A DNA stretch of 6,712 nt from Actinomycetota bacterium. Its GTDB lineage: Bacteria > Actinomycetota > Thermoleophilia > Gaiellales > Gaiellaceae. The stretch is from the NCBI GenBank assembly GCA_003136795.1, contig PLDP01000113.1:1954-8665 (forward strand), written 5' to 3'. The position numbers were made by a program, and so were the translations under genes. Shown here one piece after another: positions 1 to 6,161 of this stretch; position 1 is the first letter of the stretch, and each line of letters starts with the position of its first letter. Below the pieces are notes generated by a model. It was given only the letters and a program-made list of their open reading frames with translations. It ran no database searches and was not told the origin of the DNA.

Positions 1-903
1 GCGGGCGTGATGAAGCCGTTCGACGTGCTCGTCGAGCACGGCGCCAACCCGAACCCGATCGCGGCCAAGGTGAGCAAGGTCGACGGCGTCACGGGCGCCG
101 CGGTCCCCGCCGGTTGGCACAGTGGATCGGACTCGATCGTCGAGGCGTTCCCCGACACCGACGGCGCGGCCCCGGGGATCCAGAGCATCGTCGACCGCGT
201 CAACCAGTCGCTGCAGGGGACCAGCGGCACGCTCGGCGGCGTGGCGGCGACCGACCGCGACTTCGTGCACGCCATCTACGGCAACTTCCCCTACGTGCTC
301 GCGTTCGTCCTGCTCCTGACGCTGATCCTGCTCGCACGCGCCTTCCGCTCGATCGTCCTGCCGATCAAAGCGGCGATCCTGAACCTCGTCTCGCTGGGAG
401 CCGCGTTCGGGATCGTCGTCTTCATCTTCCAGGAGGGCCACGGGTCGTCGCTCTGGAACATCACGGCGACGCAGTCGATCACCGCGTGGATCCCACTGAT
501 GATCTTCGCGTTCCTGTTCGGCCTGTCGATGGACTACGAGGTGTTCATGCTCACGCGCATGCGTGAGGCCTACGATGAGACAGGGTCGACCAACCAGGCG
601 ATCGAGCTCGGCCTCGCACGCACCGGCAAGCTCGTGACGAGCGCCGCGCTGATCCTGATGTTCGCGTTCCTCGTCTTGTCCTCGAGCCCCGGGTTCGAGA
701 TCAAGGAGTTCGCGATCGGGCTCGCCGCGGGAATCATCTTCGACGCGACCGTGATTCGCGCGCTGCTCGTCCCGTCACTGATGCGCCTGCTCGGGCGGGC
801 CAACTGGTGGATGCCGAGCTGGACCCGCTCCGCGCTCTTCCTGCCGTCGCAGGAGGAGGAGCGTGAGCGCGCGCCCGCCGAGGTCGCAACAGAGAACGCG
901 TAG
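1..903 (+). CDS. MMPL family (RND superfamily) transporter, C-terminal part, 5' end outside window
   Basis: This is the distal part of a large inner-membrane transporter of the MMPL/RND superfamily, whose members export lipids or small hydrophobic compounds using the proton gradient. The frame is open from base 1, so the true start lies upstream; the GTG and ATG codons at 7 and 10 are internal. About 280 bases encode the end of the second extracytoplasmic loop. Five hydrophobic segments follow (about nt 283-345, 349-429, 478-552, 631-687 and 709-783), matching the last five helices of the usual twelve. The segment GLSMDYEVFMLTRMREAY is the typical MMPL signature. Its Asp-Tyr pair (Asp codon at 532) corresponds to the proton-relay pair of the C-terminal half in MmpL3-type proteins. 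The end, with ATVIRALLVPSLMRLLG and ANWWMP, is also typical. A short charged cytoplasmic tail follows. The substrate cannot be told from this part. Confidence 0.93.
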   Translation, partial: AGVMKPFDVLVEHGANPNPIAAKVSKVDGVTGAAVPAGWHSGSDSIVEAFPDTDGAAPGIQSIVDRVNQSLQGTSGTLGGVAATDRDFVHAIYGNFPYVLAFVLLLTLILLARAFRSIVLPIKAAILNLVSLGAAFGIVVFIFQEGHGSSLWNITATQSITAWIPLMIFAFLFGLSMDYEVFMLTRMREAYDETGSTNQAIELGLARTGKLVTSAALILMFAFLVLSSSPGFEIKEFAIGLAAGIIFDATVIRALLVPSLMRLLGRANWWMPSWTRSALFLPSQEEERERAPAEVATENA

Positions 904-934
904 GTCCGGCGCCGCTCAGGGCTGTCCGTCTTTG

Positions 935-974
935 CCGAATCCGTGGGCCCGGTTCACGGACTCTTCAGATTCGG
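935..974 (+). repeat. Inverted repeat / possible RNA hairpin between MMPL and propeller genes
   Basis: TCCGTG (940-945) pairs with CACGGA (955-960) around a 9-nt loop. CCGAA (935-939) can then pair with TTCGG (970-974), leaving a 9-nt bulge on one side. The structure ends three bases before the ATG at 978. It has no following T-run, so it is not a canonical intrinsic terminator. It might modulate translation or mark the end of the transporter transcript. Both arms are short, so chance is possible in GC-rich DNA. The rest of the 74-base gap shows no convincing promoter or Shine-Dalgarno sequence. Confidence 0.35.
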
Positions 975-977
975 ACC

Positions 978-3008
978 ATGATGATGGCACCAGTGCCCCT
1001 CGACCGCAGCGAACGGCGCCGGCTCGACTCCTCCCGGCGCCATCGCAGACGCGCGCTCGTCCGTTGGGCCGTCGGAGCCGTCGGACTGGCCGCAGCCGCG
1101 CTCGCCGTTGTTGCGGCGACGAACGGGACCGGGCACCAGGCTGGTCGATCGGCACGGCCACCGCGTGTCGCGCGGGTCGTCCTACGTCCGCCGGGGCCAA
1201 TCCCCGGCTACCTCTTGATCGCCGACCGCGGCAACGACCGCATGCTGCTCGTCGACAGCGCCCACCGCATCTTCTGGCGCTATCCGGGTGGTGCGAGGCT
1301 CGCAATGCCGTTCAGGTTCGGCGACGACACGTTCTTCGGTCCCCGCTTCGACCGGATCGTCTCCAACCAGGAGGACCAGGACACAATCCAGATCATCTCG
1401 TTCCCGGGCAAGCGCATCCTCTGGCGCTACGGCCACGTGGACGTGAAGAGCGGCAAGCCCGGGTACCTGAACACGCCCGACGACGCGTATTTGCTGCCGT
1501 CGAACCTGATCACGGTCGCCGACGCCTACAACTGCCGCGTCCTCTTCATGACCCTCGCCCACCGGATCGTCCGCCAGTACGGGACGACGGGCGTGTGCCG
1601 CCACGATCCGCCGCGGTATCTCGGCGCGGTGAACGGCGCGACACCGCTCGCGGACGGCGGGACTCTCGTCAGCGAGATCGCCGGCTCGTGGATTGACGAC
1701 ATCGGGCCGAACGGGAAGCTTCGCTGGGCGGTCCAGGCGCCCGTCTCGTACCCATCGGATCCGCAGCTCTTGGGACCGAACCGCATCCTCCTCGCCGACT
1801 ACGCGAATCCGGGTCACGCGATCATCATGACCCGCACCGGTCACGTGCTCTGGCGCTATGGGCCTGCGAGCGGCCCTGGCGCGCTCAACCATCCGTCGCT
1901 TGCGACGTTGATCGCGCCGGGGCTGATCGCGATCAACGACGACTACCGCCACCGTGTCGTCATCGTCAGCATCCCGGGGCACCGGATCGTGTGGCAGTAC
2001 GGGCACACCGACCAGCCCGGAACAGCTCCCGGCTTCCTCAACACCCCCGACGGCCTCGACCTCCTTTCGACGAAGAACGCGCAAGCCTCGCGCGTTCTCA
2101 GAGCCCTCCTCGCGCCCACCGCGCCCCACACGGTGCACCTCGCCGCCGGAACGGGTCTGACCGTCAACGCCCCGTATCGGCTGCCCGCGCCGGTCGAACG
2201 AGAGGTCGCAGTCGCGCACGACGGCGCGGTGATCCTCGCCGGCGGTCTCGATTCGGCCGGCGCGTCGACGGACGGCGTCTTCCGGATGAGCCCCACGACG
2301 GGCGCGTTGCATCCGCTGGGCACCGTCCCCCAGGCCTTCCACGACGCCGCCGGCGCAATCCTCGGCAACGCCGTGTACGTCTTCGGCGGCGGCGCGGCGC
2401 AGAGCAGCGCGAGCGTCCAGCGGTTCGACCTCGCCGCCGACACGGGCCGGATCGTCGGGAGCCTTCCGCGGGCCTTGTCGGACATCGCCGCCGCACAGAC
2501 CGCAGACGGCGTCTTCCTGGTCGGCGGGTACGACGGGCGCGTGCCGCGGCCCGAGATCTACCGGACGCGCGACGGGACGCACTTCACGCTCGTCGCACGG
2601 CTGCCGGTCGGCCTTCGCTACCCGGCCGTCGCGGCGCTCGGCACACAGGTCGTGATCGCCGGCGGTACCTCACCGGGTGGCGCGAGCAATCGGGTCTTCG
2701 TCCTCGACACGCTGACGGGTCGCGTGCGCCAATTGGGCCGGCTGCCCGCGGCGGTCGCCCACGCCCAGGGGTTTGCCCTCGGCCGAGTGATGTACGTCGC
2801 CGGCGGCGTCGATGCGAACGGGAACATCACGAGCGCCGTGAGCCGGATCGACCCGCGCTCGGGTCAGATCACGCGCGTCAGCGGCTCCGTGCCGGTCAGC
2901 GACGGAGCGAGCGTCGAGCTGCCCGCGTCGGTCCTCGTCATCGGCGGGGCGAGCGCCGCGGGAACGACCGGTGTCGTTCGGCGCGTCAGCGCCGCGGCAC
3001 GTGGATGA
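978..3008 (+). CDS. Membrane-anchored twin beta-propeller protein (NHL/PQQ-like plus kelch)
   Basis: This 676-residue protein has a very basic N-terminus (Arg-rich to about residue 30) and then one hydrophobic segment at about 28-47. That predicts a type II membrane anchor with everything after it outside the cytoplasm. Residues ~75-365 form a propeller-like repeat region. A strand with the pattern HRI-x-W-R/Q-Y-G recurs near 95-104, 145-152, 195-202, 289-295 and 335-342, with a weaker copy at 246-250. NHL-like D-x-x-N-x-R stretches occur at about 83-88 and 182-187. GYLNTPDDA (162-170) and GFLNTPDGL (352-360) are repeated loops. Residues ~400-670 hold six kelch repeats, shown by Gly-Gly pairs near 422, 470, 516, 562, 609 and 656, about 47 residues apart. 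No catalytic motif is recognisable; binding or scaffolding is inferred. Three ATGs in a row (978, 981, 984) make the exact start uncertain, and no clear Shine-Dalgarno precedes them. The end overlaps the convergent CHAP gene by 23 bases. Confidence 0.88.
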   Translation: MMMAPVPLDRSERRRLDSSRRHRRRALVRWAVGAVGLAAAALAVVAATNGTGHQAGRSARPPRVARVVLRPPGPIPGYLLIADRGNDRMLLVDSAHRIFWRYPGGARLAMPFRFGDDTFFGPRFDRIVSNQEDQDTIQIISFPGKRILWRYGHVDVKSGKPGYLNTPDDAYLLPSNLITVADAYNCRVLFMTLAHRIVRQYGTTGVCRHDPPRYLGAVNGATPLADGGTLVSEIAGSWIDDIGPNGKLRWAVQAPVSYPSDPQLLGPNRILLADYANPGHAIIMTRTGHVLWRYGPASGPGALNHPSLATLIAPGLIAINDDYRHRVVIVSIPGHRIVWQYGHTDQPGTAPGFLNTPDGLDLLSTKNAQASRVLRALLAPTAPHTVHLAAGTGLTVNAPYRLPAPVEREVAVAHDGAVILAGGLDSAGASTDGVFRMSPTTGALHPLGTVPQAFHDAAGAILGNAVYVFGGGAAQSSASVQRFDLAADTGRIVGSLPRALSDIAAAQTADGVFLVGGYDGRVPRPEIYRTRDGTHFTLVARLPVGLRYPAVAALGTQVVIAGGTSPGGASNRVFVLDTLTGRVRQLGRLPAAVAHAQGFALGRVMYVAGGVDANGNITSAVSRIDPRSGQITRVSGSVPVSDGASVELPASVLVIGGASAAGTTGVVRRVSAAARG

Positions 3009-3032
3009 AGACCGCGTCTCCGCGCCGAACGA
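2974..3032. repeat. 12-bp perfect inverted repeat spanning both convergent stop codons (possible bidirectional terminator)
   Basis: TCGTTCGGCGCG (2974-2985) is the exact reverse complement of CGCGCCGAACGA (3021-3032). Inside the 35-nt interval, CGCGG (2993-2997) can pair with CCGCG (3012-3016), so a longer two-part stem is possible. The CHAP stop (2986-2988, minus strand) sits directly inside the left arm and the propeller-gene stop (3006-3008) lies in the loop. Transcripts from either side would carry the hairpin at their 3' ends. Neither side has a T-run, so any termination would be of the U-less type or Rho-assisted. The repeat itself is certain; its function is inferred. Confidence 0.6.
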
Positions 3033-3480
3033 ACGACCGAGTCTCGAAATCGAACGTGTCGGCGCCGTGCGGGCCGGGGAAGTTGTATTCGGCGACGTCG
3101 ATCGTCCGACCGGCGTCGAGGCCCGTGACATATGCAACGTGCCCGAACGGACGTGCGATCTCCGGCCAGACGGCCACAGACCCGACCGTCGGATTGCGGT
3201 CGACAACGAGCCCCGCAAGGAGCGCCACGTGCGGCCAGTTCCAAGCGTCCATCGACCCGCGGATGAACCAGTCGGTGCGCTGGTGATTCGCCGACAGCGC
3301 CCAGGCGACATACGACGTGCAGTTGCAGGCGTACATCCCCCACCGGTCGACCACGTCAGCGATACCGGCGCCCGGACAACGCGCGGCGTAGGTGTAGCCG
3401 TAGACGATCGGCGCGCGTGCAGCCGACGCCGACGCGCAGGCGGCGAGCGCAGCAAGCACGATGGCAACACGCCGGAACAT
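2986..3480 (-). CDS. Secreted or lipoprotein CHAP-domain cysteine hydrolase (putative peptidoglycan amidase/endopeptidase)
   Basis: This 164-residue protein begins with a short basic n-region (FRR) and a hydrophobic stretch (residues 5-15), a Sec-type signal sequence. LAAC at 12-15 fits a lipobox, so Cys15 could be lipidated; cleavage after the ASA at 16-18 is the alternative. The remainder is a minimal CHAP domain. The candidate nucleophile is Cys54 in NCTSYVAW, matching the QCTxY-type motif of the family. The general base is His114 in GHVAYV, preceded by the usual GSVAVWP segment (100-106). Glu131 and Asn133 in VAEYNFPG are the likely third polar positions. CHAP proteins cleave peptidoglycan amide bonds, so action in the cell wall is expected, but the exact bond cannot be told. 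There is no SH3 or other wall-binding domain. Cys35 and Cys52 could form a disulfide. The gene diverges from the M24 gene (23 bases between ATGs) and converges with the propeller gene. Confidence 0.88.
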   Translation of the reverse strand: MFRRVAIVLAALAACASASAARAPIVYGYTYAARCPGAGIADVVDRWGMYACNCTSYVAWALSANHQRTDWFIRGSMDAWNWPHVALLAGLVVDRNPTVGSVAVWPEIARPFGHVAYVTGLDAGRTIDVAEYNFPGPHGADTFDFETRSFVRRGDAVFIHVPRR

Positions 3481-3503
3481 CCTCGCGCAGTATCGTCGCA
3501 GGC
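3481..3503. promoter_or_regulatory. Very short divergent intergenic region with overlapping opposite -10-like hexamers
   Basis: Only 23 bases separate the ATG of the CHAP gene (minus) from the chosen ATG of the M24 gene (plus). On the plus strand TATCGT (3491-3496) fits the actinobacterial TANNNT -10 pattern and ends 7 nt before the ATG. On the minus strand GATACT (3494 to 3489) is a weaker -10-like hexamer ending 8 nt before its ATG. The two share four base pairs. Such spacing is what leaderless mRNAs starting at the A of the ATG would need. No good -35 hexamer is seen on either side; these would lie inside the opposite genes. Weak purine stretches (GCAGG on plus, GCGAGG on minus) sit almost against the ATGs, too close for normal Shine-Dalgarno use. 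Confidence 0.4.
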
Positions 3504-4688
3504 ATGAAGAGCGGCATCCACCCAGACGAGCTGTCGGCGCGTCGCACGCGCCTCCTCGAGCACATCGCCGAGCAGAAGCTCGACGGCTACGTGCTCTTCG
3601 ACGAGAAATACATCCAGTACTTCACGAGCTTCGGCTTCCTGGCAACCGAGCGCCCCGTCGCCTTCGCCGGCAGCGCCTCGGGCGAGCTCGTTGTCTTCGT
3701 GCCGGAGTTCGAAGTGGAGCGCGTCCGCGAGGAGACCGACTTCGAGCACGTCGAGTCGTACCCGGAATACCCCGGCCGCGAGCATCCGATGCTCATCCTC
3801 GCGCGCGTCCTCGAGGGCCTCGGCCTGCGGCGCGTCGGCGCCGAGAGCGACGGCTACCCGGGCATCCTCGGCTACGCCGGCCCGGCACTGAGCGAGGTGA
3901 CGGGCAACCCGGTCGCCCCGCTCGCGCCGTTCATCGAGTCGCTGATGGTGCGCAAGAGCCCGGCCGAGGTCGAGCTGATCCGCGAGAGCGCGCGCTGGTG
4001 CGAGCACGCACACCGCCTCCTGCAGGAGTACTCGCGCCCCGGGACGACCGAGGCGGAGGCGAGCCTGCGCGCCGGCCACGAGGCGACGCTCGCGATGCTC
4101 GCCGCGCTCGGGCCGCGCTTCGGCGGCCAGCAGGGCTCGCAGGACGGTGCGTCGGCGGGCTACCGCGGCCAGATCGGGCGGCGCAGCTCGTGGGCGCACG
4201 CGATCGCGCACAACATCGAGTTCCAGCTCGGCGACGTCCTCGTCACCGAGACGAGCGCACCGATCTGGGGCTACAACGCCGAGCTCGAGCGGGCGATGGT
4301 GATCGGCCCGCCCACCGACGAGATGCGACGGCTCTTCGCGCACATGGTTGCAGCGCAGGAGACCGCGTTCGAGGCGCTGCGGCCCGGCGTCACGTGCGCC
4401 GACGTCGACGACGCCGTGCTCGACTACTTCGCCGCGAACAACCTGATGCCGTACTGGCGGCAGCACGTCGGGCACGCGATCGGCCTGCGCAACCACGAGC
4501 CGCCCTTTCTCGACACCGGCGACCACACGCGCGTTGAGGAAGGGATGGTCTTCACGATCGAGCCGGGCGTCTACTCGAGCGAGCTCGGCGGGTTCCGGCA
4601 CTCGGACACCGTCGTCGTCACCGCCGACGGCATCGAGATCCTCACCGACTATCCGCGCGACCTCGCCAGCCTGACGATCGAGGGCTAG
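3504..4688 (+). CDS. M24 family protein, creatinase / aminopeptidase P-like, with non-canonical metal site
   Basis: This 394-residue cytoplasmic protein has an N-terminal creatinase-type domain (about 12-145) and a C-terminal pita-bread M24 domain (about 150-388). Length is normal for Xaa-Pro peptidases and creatinases. GHAIGL (His324), HEPP (331-334) and the Glu353 of FTIEPGVY are conserved. In metallopeptidases the region 243-264 reads roughly GDLVLIDAG...GYxxDxTR; here it reads GDVLVTETSA...GYNAELER. The two Asp ligands therefore align with Glu249 and Glu260. The last ligand Glu aligns with Ser367 in GFRHSDTV. The GYxxxLER form resembles creatinase, a metal-free C-N hydrolase of the same fold. 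The substrate may thus be a small amide or a dipeptide; calling it Xaa-Pro aminopeptidase would be over-precise. ATG 3504 was chosen because an upstream in-frame GTG at 3417 would run through the start of the CHAP gene and add an Arg-rich, unfamily-like extension. It heads a three-gene operon. Confidence 0.85.
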   Translation: MKSGIHPDELSARRTRLLEHIAEQKLDGYVLFDEKYIQYFTSFGFLATERPVAFAGSASGELVVFVPEFEVERVREETDFEHVESYPEYPGREHPMLILARVLEGLGLRRVGAESDGYPGILGYAGPALSEVTGNPVAPLAPFIESLMVRKSPAEVELIRESARWCEHAHRLLQEYSRPGTTEAEASLRAGHEATLAMLAALGPRFGGQQGSQDGASAGYRGQIGRRSSWAHAIAHNIEFQLGDVLVTETSAPIWGYNAELERAMVIGPPTDEMRRLFAHMVAAQETAFEALRPGVTCADVDDAVLDYFAANNLMPYWRQHVGHAIGLRNHEPPFLDTGDHTRVEEGMVFTIEPGVYSSELGGFRHSDTVVVTADGIEILTDYPRDLASLTIEG

Positions 4689-4694
4689 GCGCAC

Positions 4695-6161
4695 GTGAAC
4701 GCGTGGGACCCGAATCCCGACCTCGACGCTGCGGCGACGCTCGGCGACGCACTGCGCGCTGTCGGCTACACGACCGAGGCGATCGAAGAGCTGCTCGGCG
4801 ACGACGGCCCGTCCGCGGATCTCGCCGACTCGGTCGTCCTCGAACGGCGCCTGCCGCGCTCGGCGCTCGCGACGACGATCCGCCTCCTTCTGCTGCAGCG
4901 CCCGGTTGCCGCGAGCGATGCTGCCGCGGCGCTCGGGCACGACGGCGTCGAGGCGCTCCTCCGCATCGGGCTCGTGACGGCGGACGGCCTCGAGCTCGTG
5001 CCGCGCGCGCGGCTCGTCCAGGCCGAGGGCGTCTACCTGGCGTTCGACGGCTTCTCGCGCGGCCAGGACGATCCGCCCGGCTGGGTGTCCAGTTTCACGC
5101 CGACGGCGTACTGGCTCGCGTCGCTGACGCCGCGCCGCCGCGTCGAACGCGCGCTCGACATCGGCACCGGCAACGGCGCCCACGCGCTGCTCGCCGCGGC
5201 GCACGCGGAGCACGTGATCGCAACCGACGTGAATGCGCGCGCGCTCGCGTTCACGCAAATCAGCGCCGCCTTGAACGGGATCGACAATGTCGAGACCCGC
5301 CTCGGCAGCCTCTTCGAGCCTGTCGCCGGCGAGACCTTCGACCTGATCACCTGCAACGCGCCCTACGTCATCTCGCCCGAGCGGCGCTGGCAGTACCGCG
5401 ACGGAGGGCTTCCGGGCGACCAGCTGTCCGAGCGCGTCGTGCGCGAAGCCGCGCCGCATCTCGCCGAGGGCGGCCACGCTTCCGTGCTCGTGAGCTGGCT
5501 CGCCGAATCGGAGGACGACCCGGATGAGCGCGTCCACGACTGGCTCGAGGGGAACGGTTGCGACGCGTGGGTGCTCGGCCTGAGCGGCGCGGACCCGCTC
5601 GACCATGCCGCCGGCTGGAACGACCACTTCACGGGCGATCCGGACACGATGGGAGAGGCGCTCGACGAGTGGACCGCGTATTTCGACGCGCTCGACGCGG
5701 GCTGGATCACCGAGGGCGCGGTCCTGATGCGCAAGCGCGACGCCGACCACCACCTCGTGCGCGCCGATCCGGTCGACGAGGAAGAGCTCGAGTTCGCGTC
5801 GGACCAGATCGAGCGCGTCTTCGCCGCCCTCGCCTTGATTGCGGAAGAGGGCGCATCGGCAATCCTCGCGGCGCGCCTGACGCTCGCGGAGGAGGTGCGG
5901 TTCGACCAGGAGCTCGACCGGCACGGCGACGTGCAGGAGATCCGAATCGTGCTCGACGAGGGCACGTGCCCCGACCTCGAGCTCGAGCTGGAGACGGCCG
6001 AGGTGCTCACCACACTCGACGGCGACAGGACGCTCGACCAGGCGATCGAGCGCACGGCCCGCCGCTTCGATCTCGGCAAGCGAGATGCCTCCGAGTTGCG
6101 CCACGACACGGTGCAGGCCGTGCGCGAGCTCTTCGAGCAAGGGTTCTTCGAGCTCGCGTGA
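4695..6161 (+). CDS. Class I SAM-dependent methyltransferase with extra N- and C-terminal domains
   Basis: This 488-residue protein has three parts. Residues ~10-120 form a helical, possibly winged-helix N-terminal domain. Residues ~130-300 are the Rossmann methyltransferase core. It has SAM-binding motif I LDIGTGNG (154-161), the acidic end of the next strand in IATDVN (175-180), and the catalytic-type motif NAPY (221-224) after FDLITC. NAPY is a variant of the (D/N)PPY/F motif of PrmC/HemK-type and N6-adenine enzymes, so methylation of an amide or amino nitrogen on protein or nucleic acid is likely; the target is unknown. Residues ~345-488 form an acidic C-terminal region ending in a helix-rich segment (about 430-487). 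The arrangement matches actinobacterial methyltransferases that I recall being annotated with DUF7059 and DUF7782 domains; this naming is from memory. The start is GTG at 4695, six bases after the M24 stop, with AGG at 4687-4689 as a modest ribosome site. The end overlaps rraA by four bases. Confidence 0.88.
   Translation: MNAWDPNPDLDAAATLGDALRAVGYTTEAIEELLGDDGPSADLADSVVLERRLPRSALATTIRLLLLQRPVAASDAAAALGHDGVEALLRIGLVTADGLELVPRARLVQAEGVYLAFDGFSRGQDDPPGWVSSFTPTAYWLASLTPRRRVERALDIGTGNGAHALLAAAHAEHVIATDVNARALAFTQISAALNGIDNVETRLGSLFEPVAGETFDLITCNAPYVISPERRWQYRDGGLPGDQLSERVVREAAPHLAEGGHASVLVSWLAESEDDPDERVHDWLEGNGCDAWVLGLSGADPLDHAAGWNDHFTGDPDTMGEALDEWTAYFDALDAGWITEGAVLMRKRDADHHLVRADPVDEEELEFASDQIERVFAALALIAEEGASAILAARLTLAEEVRFDQELDRHGDVQEIRIVLDEGTCPDLELELETAEVLTTLDGDRTLDQAIERTARRFDLGKRDASELRHDTVQAVRELFEQGFFELA

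Noticed and set aside
932..971. Promoter for the propeller gene (TTGCCG with CAGATT)
   Set aside because: The spacer would be about 28 bp, far too long, and the -10 match is poor.
1182..2582. 466-codon minus-strand frame opposite the propeller gene
   Set aside because: An Arg/Val/Asp-rich shadow of the propeller gene with no recognisable motif; the plus-strand frame has clear repeats and a membrane segment.
1991..3286. 431-codon plus-strand frame overlapping the propeller gene in a second frame
   Set aside because: An Arg-rich shadow translation without domain structure, which also runs past the end of the real gene into the antisense of the CHAP gene.
3417..3503. Upstream GTG extension of the M24 gene
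   Set aside because: It would add 29 Arg/Gln-rich residues unlike family members and overlap the CHAP start. The ATG at 3504 gives a normal family N-terminus.
2670..6140. 1156-codon open frame on the minus strand, opposite the M24 and methyltransferase genes
   Set aside because: Its translation is low-complexity, rich in Arg, Ala, Glu and Val with no domain, and it mirrors the codon phase of the plus-strand genes. Long stop-free antisense frames are expected where third positions are almost all G or C. It also runs through the CHAP gene in another frame.
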